From positions 124,001 through 188,000 of the forward strand of contig NZ_JAIVFX010000011.1 of the NCBI RefSeq assembly GCF_020829625.1: a DNA stretch of 64,000 bases, in the 5' to 3' direction. Source of the DNA: Nostoc sp. XA010. GTDB lineage: Bacteria > Cyanobacteriota > Cyanobacteriia > Cyanobacteriales > Nostocaceae. A model generated the notes under the pieces. The model ran no database searches and was not told the DNA's origin. It worked only from the letters and a program-made list of their open reading frames with translations. The number at the start of each line of letters is the position of its first letter. Positions within the stretch are counted from its first letter, which is position 1. This document shows positions 26,635 to 34,620 of this stretch, one piece after another. The position numbers and the translations under genes are program-made.

Positions 26635-27822
26635 TTACTTTGGCAAAGTCAATCCGAGTAGTGGTTGAGAAATTTCTGTATTGTCCAGACCTTTGCTCTG
26701 AATTAAGACTCCAAAGCCGCCGAGTCCTGTAGGATCTATAAGCTGGTGTAGTGAGTCCCGGCGCTGTAGTAACTGTGAGAGAGATTGCTGTTGAGAAGAA
26801 AGGGCTGCAATCCGATCGCCTAACCCCAACGCCATCAAAAATAATCCCTGCTGGATAAAACCAACTTTTTCTAAACTACACCGCTCACCCCAGCGTTCCA
26901 AAGCCGTAAAGTCAACATGGGCAGTGATATCTTGTCGCCCAATATTAATATAGGGGTTGTCATGGAAACGATGCTGGTAATAACACTGTAGCGTTCCTTG
27001 CGATCGCCTGGGATTATAGTAACGACTGGCGGGGTAGCCATAATCAATTGTTAACACATAACCGCGCTGCAAGCGGTCTGCTACTATACTCAACCAGTCT
27101 AGAGCAGCTAAATTAATTTCACTACGGTAGCCATCTGGATATGCACTTTGAGTTAAGTCGATTTCCAGTAAATCCAAATATTCAGCTAGTTGGGGCGTTG
27201 ATGGTTCTCCTGTGACTTCTACAAATGATGGACATGGAGGATTAGTTTCTTGATTATTCTGATCTGTGGTTACATAAATTTCTCGGAGTTCTCCCGTTTC
27301 TAGGATGAATTGATGCACGGGGAACGCATCTACTAACTCGTTAGAAAAAAAGCAGCCTGCGATCGCATTTGGTGGTATATCCTCTAGATTGCACCAACGC
27401 ACCGGGAAATCTTGCAAGCGTTGCTGCTGTTGTTGTCTTAAAGTTGGGGATTTTTCAACAATGATGTACTCCAGGGCGGTAAAAAAATCTGGGTAGTGCA
27501 GTTGATGATATTTAAGGATATGCAAAGCTAGCAATCCTTGACCTGCTCCCATTTCTACCAAAGAAAAGGGTACAGGTTTTCCTAAAATCTCCCACATTTG
27601 TAAAAATTGTTCTGCTAGCAACTCGCCAAAGTCAGCACAGAGGTTGGGAGAGGTGAAAAAATCACTATCTTTAAAACCTATTTTGACTGCATCGCTGGAA
27701 TAGTAGCCGTATTCAGGGTGGTATAATGCCATGTCCATGAATTGGGCAAAAGTAATTCGTTGTTGAGGATTGGTGGTAATGTGATTAGCGATCGCTGCAC
27801 ACAATGCTGGATTTGAATCCAT
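26635..27822 (-). CDS. MidA/NDUFAF7-family SAM-dependent methyltransferase
   Basis: A 395-residue member of the DUF185/MidA family. Its mitochondrial relative NDUFAF7 symmetrically dimethylates an arginine of the 49-kDa complex I subunit. Visible motifs are ITFAQFMDMALYHPEYGYYS, DFFTSPNLCADFGELLAEQF, the SAM-binding SLVEMGAGQGLLALHIL, IIVEKSPTLR, and CFFSNELVDAFPVH. Residues 225-275 include the YVLTIDYGYPASRYY motif. The chain is complete for the family. The gene lies about 4 kb from ndhH on the same strand, which fits a role in NDH-1 assembly; that link is inference. Confidence 0.88.
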   Translation of the reverse strand: MDSNPALCAAIANHITTNPQQRITFAQFMDMALYHPEYGYYSSDAVKIGFKDSDFFTSPNLCADFGELLAEQFLQMWEILGKPVPFSLVEMGAGQGLLALHILKYHQLHYPDFFTALEYIIVEKSPTLRQQQQQRLQDFPVRWCNLEDIPPNAIAGCFFSNELVDAFPVHQFILETGELREIYVTTDQNNQETNPPCPSFVEVTGEPSTPQLAEYLDLLEIDLTQSAYPDGYRSEINLAALDWLSIVADRLQRGYVLTIDYGYPASRYYNPRRSQGTLQCYYQHRFHDNPYINIGRQDITAHVDFTALERWGERCSLEKVGFIQQGLFLMALGLGDRIAALSSQQQSLSQLLQRRDSLHQLIDPTGLGGFGVLIQSKGLDNTEISQPLLGLTLPK

Positions 27823-28046
27823 AAAATTTGAGATTTGAGATTAAAGTGTTGAGAAAACAAATGAATTATGAATGATACAAACCAAAATTCATAATTCCTA
27901 ATTTCCCTAACGGTCTACAAACCCTATAATATCGACCACTGTGGCATAAGCGCTGGCATTTATTGACAGACAAAACTTGGGAAGTTTGCAGTTCCATGCG
28001 ATCGCAATCCTCAGCCCAATTAATCGCGTTCAAGGCAATTTGCTAC
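27823..28046 (-). other. Spacer with a possible decayed coding fragment
   Basis: On the minus strand about 45 codons (roughly 28030-27895) stay open and include NWAEDCDRMELQTS, faintly like the end of a GNAT acetyltransferase. The similarity is too weak for a call. Confidence 0.25.
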
Positions 28047-28436
28047 TTAGGCGCTCACCAACGACACCAGCACACCATTGGGATCGCGGACACGAGCAAT
28101 CATTTGTCCCCCAGGCTGGCTTTTAGGGGCATCTAGGGTTTTTGCGCCTGCTCCGATCGCTCTCATGTAAGCGCTACCAACATCAGGAGTAATAAATGAT
28201 ATTTGGATTAATGTCGGTGGTTGTGTAGCATCATTGTGATGGCAGCCACCAGGAAATAACTTTTGTGCTTCGCTACTAGAGGAGAAGGCTAGTGTGGTGT
28301 TTCCGGTTTCGATTTCCGCCCAGATAGATTGTCCCTTATCCACGAGAGTGCGACGAACTAGACCAAAGGCTTTTTCGTAAAACTCAACGGTCTTAACTAC
28401 ATCGTCTACCCAAATAACCGTGTAAGCAAATTTCAC
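28047..28436 (-). CDS. VOC-family (glyoxalase/bleomycin resistance-like) protein
   Basis: A 129-residue protein with two beta-alpha-beta-beta-beta modules of the vicinal oxygen chelate superfamily: FAYTVIWVDDVVKTVEFYEKAFGLVRR in the first, and DVGSAYMRAIGAGAKTLDAPKSQPGGQMIARVRDPNGVLVSLV in the second. Candidate metal-site acids occur in each half. VOC proteins include glyoxalase I, dioxygenases and resistance proteins, so no substrate is assigned. AAGGAG lies about 13 nt before the ATG. Confidence 0.88.
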   Translation of the reverse strand: MKFAYTVIWVDDVVKTVEFYEKAFGLVRRTLVDKGQSIWAEIETGNTTLAFSSSSEAQKLFPGGCHHNDATQPPTLIQISFITPDVGSAYMRAIGAGAKTLDAPKSQPGGQMIARVRDPNGVLVSLVSA

Positions 28437-28518
28437 AGTTTTTTCTCCTTATCTAGAAAAATCAGCGCTGGTGAGGATTTCTGCTACTTAACTGTATGCT
28501 ATGTGAATACACAGTGAC

Positions 28519-29055
28519 TTAACTCTCCAAAATATTACGATCTGTTGCTAGAGTTTGTGCCCCTGTTTGCATCATTTCTATATCTGATGGCGACCAATAA
28601 TGAGGCCCTTGACAGTGATGTGCTACTAGCAATCCCCATAATCCTTTAGGTGTGAGAATTGGTACAACCAAGTTGGCGCGAACCTGCAAATTGCACAAAA
28701 AATCTCGGTGACAAGGCTCGATTGGCTCTAATTCAATATCAGCGATCGCTCTTACGCGTCCTGCTAAGTATAAAGCAGCATACTCGCTGTTAAAACAATC
28801 ATCGGGGCCAGTGGAACCAAGTATTGAGAATTCTTTAGAACTCAAGGATTCAAAAGTTACTTGTCCTTGCCACTGACTGTAAAAATAATACAACACCACT
28901 CGGTCAACCTGAAGCGATTCTCTGAGTTGATTGGTTGTTTGCCGAACTAACTCATCGCGCTGCATTGTTTTAACAAGGCGATCGAGCAAATTTTGCAAAC
29001 CCTGTTCAGGGCGATCGCGCCTATGATGAAATTCGGACTGAGGATGAATTTGCAC
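28519..29055 (-). CDS. Standalone GAF-domain protein, probable DXCF-type cyanobacteriochrome
   Basis: A 178-residue protein consisting of one GAF domain (about residues 20-172) and no output domain. It has the marks of bilin-binding cyanobacteriochromes: the DXCF motif DDCF with Cys87, and the canonical CH motif PCHRDFL with Cys115-His116. These are followed by VRANLVVPIL and LWGLLVAHHC. The Cys-to-Cys distance of 28 residues equals what I recall for TePixJ (Cys494 and Cys522). It may therefore bind phycocyanobilin or phycoviolobilin and sense blue/green light, passing the signal to a partner protein; chromophore binding is inferred. No kinase or cyclase is adjacent. Confidence 0.8.
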   Translation of the reverse strand: MQIHPQSEFHHRRDRPEQGLQNLLDRLVKTMQRDELVRQTTNQLRESLQVDRVVLYYFYSQWQGQVTFESLSSKEFSILGSTGPDDCFNSEYAALYLAGRVRAIADIELEPIEPCHRDFLCNLQVRANLVVPILTPKGLWGLLVAHHCQGPHYWSPSDIEMMQTGAQTLATDRNILES

Positions 29056-29436
29056 GGTTCTAAAATTACGGCTAAGTAAATGCTACCGGATTTTTATAGT
29101 AATTTATTAGACCTTATTTAAATACGTTCTTGTATTTGTAGCAGCAATTCAATTTTAACGAAACATAATACTATTCAACCTCTTCGGTGAATTTAAAAGA
29201 AATTATTAAGAAACTCAATTTTCTAATTCGCACCAGAGAAAATTCAAAATTATAAATTTAAAATTAAGAATTTTGTAAATTTACAAATAATATGTTTGGT
29301 TTTTCTAAAATTTGAGTTTCAATAACTCCCTTATCTTTTTGAATCTTTAAGTCCCGTTACGTAAAAAAAGCGCTGCAAACTTTCAAACCCAGACAAGATA
29401 GGGGTTTTTACACTATATTGCAGAAAATTACTCGGC
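29056..29436. other. AT-rich intergenic stretch
   Basis: No gene is seen. The sequence is AT-rich with many AAATT runs. It probably contains the promoter of the GAF gene near 29056-29110 and the end of the acyltransferase/small-peptide transcript. No specific sites were identified. Confidence 0.4.
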
Positions 29437-29577
29437 TTAATACTGGTTAGAAGATGTGGTATTTGTAAGGATAATGGTGTTTTTAGCATTCATTATGCCA
29501 CCGTTATAAATACCGCCGCCTTCGTAGGTTGCCGAGATGCCGTTGTAGTTATACTTTTTCTGTGACTGGGAGTTCAT
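29437..29577 (-). CDS. 46-residue Gly/Asn/Tyr-rich small peptide (putative)
   Basis: A 47-codon frame starts at ATG 29577 and ends TAA at 29437. The peptide begins MNSQSQKKYNYNGISATYEG, continues with GGGIYNGG, and ends in a Thr/Asn-rich tail. It follows the acyltransferase by only 29 nt on the same strand, so the two may be co-transcribed. GGGAC about 8 nt upstream is a weak ribosome binding site. It lacks the double-glycine leader of the peptides at 18.5-19.6 kb. The family is unknown and the coding status is tentative. Confidence 0.4.
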   Translation of the reverse strand: MNSQSQKKYNYNGISATYEGGGIYNGGIMNAKNTIILTNTTSSNQY

Positions 29578-29606
29578 AACGTCCCACTTTACTAAGTGTA
29601 ATGTCA

Positions 29607-30656
29607 TTAAGAATTACTATTAAATTGCTTAATAGATTGATTGCCGCTTGAAACCCGACCAAATAATAATTTGGAGACTAAAGCATTGCGCTCAGAAAAA
29701 TTACCAATTTGGAGTAAGCAAAAGCTCAATAAGAAAGCTGACATAGGATAAATAGAAAGTAAAAATAAAAAGTTATGGTGGAGTGGATATTGAAACTTAG
29801 AGGCAAAGGTAAAAAAATATGTTTGGAGGATGTATATATAAAGACTTCCTTTGCCAATTTCACATATAAACCAACGGAAAGATTTAGAACTAAATTTGTA
29901 AAATTTCCAAACGAGTTGCATTACGAGAATTGATGCTACAAATCCAGTAAAGTAACGAAGTGTAACTGACCAAAAATTAGTCATTCCAGAAACGTAAATA
30001 TAAGTTTTTGTATTCCAAAGTAGGTAGCTAGAAATGGTTAAGAAAAGAGCGCCAGTAAGCAATAGCTTACTTTTATTTGCTACCTCTAATTCTAAATGCT
30101 CTTTTTGCTGTGCAAGCAAATATCCAATACAAAAGAATGGGAAAGTATATTTAAATAGAGGTATATTCCCTTTGTCTGGAATAAGAAGAACTACACAGAA
30201 GCTTAAAACTATCCCGTATAATTTGTCATAATTAAAGCGTTTAAGAAAAGCTATTGTGATAATAGACATAAATAATGCCCATAAAAACCAAAAATTGCTA
30301 GTTATATTGTTAGTTAAATAGCGGATAAAACTATGCATAGTACACTCTTTCTCAATTAAACAAAATGTTATGCTATACAAAATAGACCAAGATAATATTG
30401 GAACAATAAGATTGAAAAATCGTTTTTTAGTAATGTTAAAAAATGTACTTTTTTCAATAGAAGAAAAAGATATAAACCCACTAATAGCCATAAATAATGG
30501 CATGTGGAATATGTATATAGCTTTGAAAACTGGGTCTTGAAAAAATCCATTGCCGTTGTATGCTACATATTGAATTATGTGACCATATACTACTAAGAAA
30601 ATTAATATTCCCTTGGTGTAATCAAGAAACTGATTTCTTTGGTTTATCGATTGCAT
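29607..30656 (-). CDS. Acyltransferase 3 (OafA/WecH-like) integral membrane protein
   Basis: A 349-residue membrane protein with about ten predicted transmembrane segments. It begins NQFLDYTKGILIFLVVYGHI, where the His marks the catalytic R/K-G-x-x-x-x-x-V-x-x-x-H-type motif, and continues with FQDPVFKAIYIFHMPLFMAISGFIS, typical of acyltransferase_3 proteins. These O-acetylate sugars or transfer acyl groups in envelope polysaccharides. The gene is clearly more AT-rich than its neighbours and lies next to gene debris and dispersed repeats, so it may be horizontally acquired. Confidence 0.85.
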   Translation of the reverse strand: MQSINQRNQFLDYTKGILIFLVVYGHIIQYVAYNGNGFFQDPVFKAIYIFHMPLFMAISGFISFSSIEKSTFFNITKKRFFNLIVPILSWSILYSITFCLIEKECTMHSFIRYLTNNITSNFWFLWALFMSIITIAFLKRFNYDKLYGIVLSFCVVLLIPDKGNIPLFKYTFPFFCIGYLLAQQKEHLELEVANKSKLLLTGALFLTISSYLLWNTKTYIYVSGMTNFWSVTLRYFTGFVASILVMQLVWKFYKFSSKSFRWFICEIGKGSLYIYILQTYFFTFASKFQYPLHHNFLFLLSIYPMSAFLLSFCLLQIGNFSERNALVSKLLFGRVSSGNQSIKQFNSNS

Positions 30657-31155
30657 ACTTAAATATACGTTTGTTACGTGGATAGAGTATTTAAAAATAG
30701 CCTGACTGATGCACAGAAAAAAGATCCCGTATAGTGTTCACAAGTACTCAACGGTTTCCGTGACAACTACGAATATTGTCAAGTATAAAATATAAAAGGG
30801 AGAAGAGAAGGAACTTCCCGTAGGGGAACCCAACATTGCGTTCTTGGCGACTTGGCGGTTCGATAAATTAAGCTTTTTGGCGATTTTTATTTAAGTCGTG
30901 TCTTTGTCAAAGTCAATTAATTTTTTTAACGTAGAGGCAAAGCGGTGAGGAGGTCGCAGTCTTCTCTACGAGAGGCTGCGCCAAGCGCTTCTCGTCGTTA
31001 GCGAGTCTTCTAAGGGCGAACGAGCGTCTTGAGCTAGCGGTAGCGACAAAGGAGTGCAGAGCTTGCCGCAGCTACCGCAGAGACGCAGAGGGAACAGGGA
31101 GAAGAAAGAAATGCTTAACTGAAGTGTAAAAAAAATAGAGCAGTTGCCATTTTAA
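30657..31155. repeat. Cluster of small dispersed repeats, no gene
   Basis: About 30810-31100 is a patchwork of the GC-rich small repeats seen elsewhere in the window (pieces like CTCTACGAGAGGCTGCGCCA, GCGCTTCTCGTCGTTAGCGA, GAGCTAGCGGTAGCGACAAA). It also has CAGAGACGCAGAGGG, resembling the core of the inverted-repeat elements at 33315 and 60805. These stand out sharply against the AT-rich flanks. No coding frame is supported. Confidence 0.7.
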
Positions 31156-31539
31156 CTATTTAACCTTTAACCAACTAAGTATATCTGCTGGCGTAATTTG
31201 CCAATCTGCTAATACATCAAGAACAGTCAATTTCTCATTATTATATTTTACTTCTGGCAATTTATTAGGTTGAAATACTATCACCGATTTGTCGTTAGAG
31301 TCAATAAACCAACCTAATTTTGTACCATGATTAATGCAGAAAATAATTTTATCAATCACCCGGTTAGGAAATTGGTCAGGTGATAAAATTTCAATTATCA
31401 AATCTGGATAAATTTGAAACTTATTGGCAATTTCACCATTGAAACCAAGTAAGTTTTTTGGGCAAATAATTAGTGTTTCTAAAAAGCAATCTTCTTGTAA
31501 TATCTTCGCCCACCTCTGAGGTTGAAGTAGCCAACACAA
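31156..31539 (-). pseudogene. Truncated Uma2-family gene
   Basis: The frame encodes the C-terminal two thirds of a Uma2 protein: YPDLIIEILSPDQFPNRVID, then GWFIDSNDKSVIVFQP and the C-terminal helix ADILSWLKVK. The N-terminal Uma2 part is missing. The first 10-15 codons run instead through the antisense-free start of another broken gene (31508-31619). It is therefore a fusion of fragments and probably not functional, although the frame is open. Confidence 0.65.
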
Positions 31540-31619
31540 AAATCTGCTCGATAAGAGATTTTGAGAGTTTCTCGTAAAATCGGTAGCAGTTGCAAATCTA
31601 TGTTGTCAAAAATACGAGG
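31508..31619 (-). pseudogene. 5' fragment of a phospholipase D-like/helicase gene
   Basis: In a different frame from the Uma2 fragment, 36 codons read PRIFDNIDLQLLPILRETLK followed by ISYRADFCVGYFNLRG. I recall this as the N-terminus of cyanobacterial PLD-domain helicase-like proteins (FDNI..., ADFCVGYFNLRGW). The start codon is lost (AAT precedes Pro) and the gene breaks off at about 31508, where Uma2 sequence begins. Confidence 0.5.
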
Positions 31620-31771
31620 ATTTTTTTAAACCTCTATAAATATTTCGTACATCTGTTATATGAGTAAAAATTTTTTATAGCTAGATTAGCGACCCTATAA
31701 ATCGCCGCCTCTACAAAAGACTGATTGTTGTACAGACGGCGATTTATCGCGTCTTTAAAAATTATAAAAAA

Positions 31772-31798
31772 AGAGCAGTTGCGTAACACAACTGCTCT
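31772..31798 (-). terminator. Intrinsic terminator of ndhH
   Basis: AGAGCAGTTG (31772-31781) pairs perfectly with CAACTGCTCT (31789-31798) around a 7-nt loop. On the minus strand it is followed at once by a T-run (31771-31764). It lies 24 nt past the ndhH stop. Confidence 0.85.
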
Positions 31799-31821
31799 AA
31801 AAAATGTTAGATAGATATTTT

Positions 31822-33006
31822 CTACCTATCTACAGATCCCATAATTACGTCAACACTACCGAGAATCACCACAATATCTGCAACCTTCATGCCCCGCAGT
31901 AAATGTGGGACAATCTGGAGGTTGTTGAAGTCTGCTGGGCGAATCTTCCAACGTGCGGGGAAGACGTTATCATCGCCAACCAAATAAATTCCCAATTCAC
32001 CTTTGCCACTTTCTACACGGGCGTAGATTTCACCCTTGGGCATCTTAAAAGTGGGGGAAACTTTTTTGCCGATGAATTGGTAATCAAATGCGTCCCACTC
32101 GGATTTTTTACCTGCGGCTAAACGCTTGGCTTCCAGATTTTCGTAAGGGCCGCCAGGAAGTCCTTTAATTGCTTGGCGAATAATCTTCACAGATTCGCGC
32201 ATTTCCCGCATCCGCACTACGTAACGGGCAAAGCAATCACCGGCGGTTTCCCACTGCACATCCCAGTCGAAATCGTCGTAGCATTCGTAATGGTCAACTT
32301 TCCGCAAATCCCATTGCACGCCAGATGCGCGTAACATTGGGCCAGAAAGCCCCCAGTTAATTGCTTCTTCACGGGTGATAGTACCAAGTCCCTCAACACG
32401 TCGCCGGAAGATGGGGTTATCAGTTACTAAACGTTCGTACTCATCAATTTTGGGTAATAGGTAGTCGCAAAATTCCAGACACTTATCTACCCAACCATAA
32501 GGCAAATCGGCTGCTACCCCACCAATACGGAAGTAGTTGTTATTCACCATCCGATAACCTGTAGCAGCTTCCCACAAATCATAAATCATCTCCCGTTCGC
32601 GGAACTGGTAGAAGAAGGGAGTTTGTGCGCCTACGTCAGCAAGGAAGGGGCCAAACCATAGCAAGTGGTTAGCGATGCGGTTCAACTCCAGCATGATGAC
32701 GCGGATGTAGCTAGCACGTTTGGGGACAGCAACACCTGCAAGCTTTTCTGGGGCGTTGACAGTGACGGCTTCGTTAAACATTCCCGCCGCGTAATCCCAG
32801 CGACTGACGTAGGGAACGTACATTACATTAGTGCGGTTCTCGGCGATTTTTTCCATTCCCCGGTGCAAATAGCCGATAACTGGTTCACAGTCAACGACAT
32901 CCTCGCCATCCAGAGTCATGATTAGCCGCAGAACGCCGTGCATTGAGGGGTGGTGTGGCCCCATGTTTAGCACCATTGGTTCAGTGCGGGTTTCTAGTCT
33001 GGTCAT
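31822..33006 (-). CDS. ndhH: NAD(P)H-quinone oxidoreductase subunit H
   Basis: NdhH is the 49-kDa-type subunit of the thylakoid NDH-1 complex, at the base of the quinone site (homologous to NuoD/NDUFS2). The 394 residues start at the ATG 33006 (MTRLETRTEPMVLNMGPHHP); a longer frame from 33060 is not expected in the family. Motifs include GPHHPSMHGVLRL, GYLHRGMEKIAENRT, RWDYAAGMFNEAV, NNNYFRIGGVAADLP and the C-terminal ILGSVDVIMGSVDR. Arg49 in LHRGMEK corresponds to the arginine dimethylated in mitochondrial NDUFS2. It stands alone here and ends in a clear terminator. Confidence 0.97.
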   Translation of the reverse strand: MTRLETRTEPMVLNMGPHHPSMHGVLRLIMTLDGEDVVDCEPVIGYLHRGMEKIAENRTNVMYVPYVSRWDYAAGMFNEAVTVNAPEKLAGVAVPKRASYIRVIMLELNRIANHLLWFGPFLADVGAQTPFFYQFREREMIYDLWEAATGYRMVNNNYFRIGGVAADLPYGWVDKCLEFCDYLLPKIDEYERLVTDNPIFRRRVEGLGTITREEAINWGLSGPMLRASGVQWDLRKVDHYECYDDFDWDVQWETAGDCFARYVVRMREMRESVKIIRQAIKGLPGGPYENLEAKRLAAGKKSEWDAFDYQFIGKKVSPTFKMPKGEIYARVESGKGELGIYLVGDDNVFPARWKIRPADFNNLQIVPHLLRGMKVADIVVILGSVDVIMGSVDR

Positions 33007-33471
33007 AGATTTCGTGTTCTCCGTTCGTGAAAATTTTGAATTGAACCGCCTAGATGCCAACCACAGCCGATTTATCTAGTCTGCCAAAATGAGGTTTGTA
33101 GGGGCAATCTAATCTATATAAATTTGACTCTACAGGGTTATGTTGGAGAGAGGATAGCAGCGAAGGTGTTGTAATTGATGTTTCATTTCGTTGCACCTCT
33201 TCAATTATTATAGGGAAGCTTGATATGCAAGGGATTGAGGCACAGGTTTTTTTTCATCTAATCTCTTTTTGCATTTAAAATCCTGATGTTGGGAATTGGA
33301 AATAAGTGCTAAACAGGACTTAAATCGAACCACAGAGAAGCCAGTGTGTTGGGCGGGCTCCCCGACTTGAAGCAACTGGCGCGATGCAGAGGACACGGAG
33401 GAATAGAAGTTTAAGAGGTTTTTGGTGTAAGTTTTACCAAATAGAAACAAAAATAAAATTAAAATTTAAAA
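33007..33471. other. Divergent ndhH/rsmH spacer containing a small mobile repeat
   Basis: The left part is the ndhH leader. The right part is largely taken up by the inverted-repeat element at 33315-33435. Between them is AT-rich DNA with no recognised site. No gene is visible. Confidence 0.5.
33315..33435. mobile_element. MITE-like element copy with a nested dispersed repeat
   Basis: It begins AGGACTTAAATCGAACCACA and ends TTTTTGGTGTAAGTTTTA, matching the ends and the GAACCACAGAG...CACGGAG...AATA core of the elements at 60805-60895 and 60941-61069. Its middle is interrupted at about 33340-33386 by a different GC-rich small repeat whose ends (GCCAGT...GTTG and CAACTGGC) are inverted. It lies just upstream of rsmH and its right end is decayed. 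Confidence 0.65.
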
Positions 33472-34392
33472 ATGAAATCAGATTTACAAACACCGCTAGA
33501 TTTAGAAGAACTGGCTTTTTCTCATATTTCCGTTTTGGGACGGGAGGTAATTGAGGGTTTGGCGGTGCGCCCAGGTGGACATTATTTAGATGTGACGGTA
33601 GGCGGTGGTGGTCACAGTCGCTTGATTTTAGAAGCTGCTGCCGATGTACGGGTAACGGCAGTTGACCAAGATGAGGATGCTTTAGCAGCAGCAAGGAAAG
33701 AATTAGCAGAGTTTAGCGTTAGCGAAGCTCCTCCGAAGGAGGCTCGCATACAATTTATTTATAGCAATTTTGCTGACTACGAGTTTCCCCCTAATACTTT
33801 CGATGGTATTTTAGCCGATTTGGGGGTAAGTTCTTACCATTTAGACCAAGCAGAACGAGGTTTCAGCTTTCGCCAAGCTGCAAATTTGGATATGCGAATG
33901 GATAGAGGGCGATCGCTAACTGCTGCTGATGTGATTAATAATTGGGATGAAACAGAATTAGCTGATATTTTCTTTAAATACGGTGAGGAAAGATTATCGC
34001 GGCGCATTGCTCGTCGCATTGTAGAACGGCGACCCTTGCACACGACTACAGAATTGGCTGATGCGATCGCTTCTTCAGTTCCCCCGAAATACCGTTATGG
34101 GAGAATTCACCCCGCTACCCGTGTTTTTCAAGCTCTGCGAATTGTCGTCAACGATGAGTTAAAATCCCTAGAAACCTTTTTGGATAAAGCCCCAAATGCC
34201 CTTGTCCCTGGTGGCAGAATTGCGATTATCAGTTTTCACAGCCTGGAAGACCGCCCGGTGAAACATGGTTTAAGAAATTCACCTTTATTAAAGGTCTTGA
34301 CAAAAAAACCAATTATTGCACAAGAAGAGGAAATTAGTCAGAATCCGCGATCGCGATCGGCCAAACTGAGGATAGCTGAAAAGTTGCTGTAA
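33472..34392 (+). CDS. rsmH: 16S rRNA (cytosine-1402 N4)-methyltransferase
   Basis: RsmH (MraW) methylates C1402 in the decoding centre of 16S rRNA. The 306 residues carry the family signatures: HISVLGREVIEGL, the SAM-binding LDVTVGGGGHSRLIL, AVDQDEDAL, GILADLGVSSYHLDQAERGF, MRMDRGRSLTAADVIN, IHPATRVFQALRIVVNDEL and the terminal SRSAKLRIAEK. Residues 82-92 are an extra segment encoded by a 32-nt dispersed repeat (33716-33747) that keeps the frame. The last 46 nt of the gene are repeated exactly about 500 nt downstream. Confidence 0.96.
   Translation: MKSDLQTPLDLEELAFSHISVLGREVIEGLAVRPGGHYLDVTVGGGGHSRLILEAAADVRVTAVDQDEDALAAARKELAEFSVSEAPPKEARIQFIYSNFADYEFPPNTFDGILADLGVSSYHLDQAERGFSFRQAANLDMRMDRGRSLTAADVINNWDETELADIFFKYGEERLSRRIARRIVERRPLHTTTELADAIASSVPPKYRYGRIHPATRVFQALRIVVNDELKSLETFLDKAPNALVPGGRIAIISFHSLEDRPVKHGLRNSPLLKVLTKKPIIAQEEEISQNPRSRSAKLRIAEKLL
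33716..33747. repeat. Small dispersed repeat inside rsmH, in frame
   Basis: A 32-nt GC-rich sequence (starts GCGTTAGCGAAGCTCC, ends GAAGGAGGCTCGC) with a CCTCC/GGAGG stem. It encodes residues 82-92 (SVSEAPPKEAR) of RsmH. The same repeat type, also 32 nt, is found in frame in the GH65 gene at 48363-48394. Related pieces occur in intergenic clusters here. Confidence 0.75.
34347..34392. repeat. 46-bp direct repeat, copy 1 (3' end of rsmH)
   Basis: It begins GCGATCGCGATCGGCC and ends GTTGCTGTAA with the rsmH stop codon. It is identical over all 46 bases to 34852-34897. The DUF6887/DUF6888-like gene pair lies between the two copies. Confidence 0.95.
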
Positions 34393-34395
34393 GCC

Positions 34396-34620
34396 TTAAA
34401 CTGCTCCATCTTGTGGCTCAGAAATGCTGCGAATACGCTCAATGAATTTAGGATAATTTTCTAAATCTTGTTCTGACTGTAACGGTGGCATTTCAATCCA
34501 ATTACCTTCGACATGCAGCTTATCTACATAAGCGTAGAAGGCTTCCTGATTTTCCCGATGAGCAAGAACGTAATCATGTAACTCTTTCTGACTCATTGCA
34601 TGAAAATTAGGCTTGCTCAT
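34396..34620 (-). CDS. DUF6887-like small protein
   Basis: A 74-residue protein starting at ATG 34620 (MSKPNFHAMSQKELHDYVLA); the ATG overlaps the stop of the upstream gene as ATGA, which decides the start over the ATG at 34635. It is rich in Glu/Tyr, with ENQEAFYAYVDKLHVEGNW and a C-terminal ENYPKFIERIRSISEPQ. I recall this as the cyanobacterial DUF6887 family, commonly paired with DUF6888. The function is unknown; the tight overlap suggests a two-component unit such as a toxin-antitoxin-like pair, but nothing here proves it. Confidence 0.7.
   Translation of the reverse strand: MSKPNFHAMSQKELHDYVLAHRENQEAFYAYVDKLHVEGNWIEMPPLQSEQDLENYPKFIERIRSISEPQDGAV

Noticed and set aside
27895..28030. 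Possible GNAT acetyltransferase remnant on the minus strand
   Set aside because: Only a weak resemblance around AEDCDRMELQTS; no acetyl-CoA motif, so not called.
31733..31757. Third copy of the TAGAGACGCGATT palindrome
   Set aside because: Only a diverged half (GCGATTTATCGCGTCTTT) is present, so it is not listed as a full copy.
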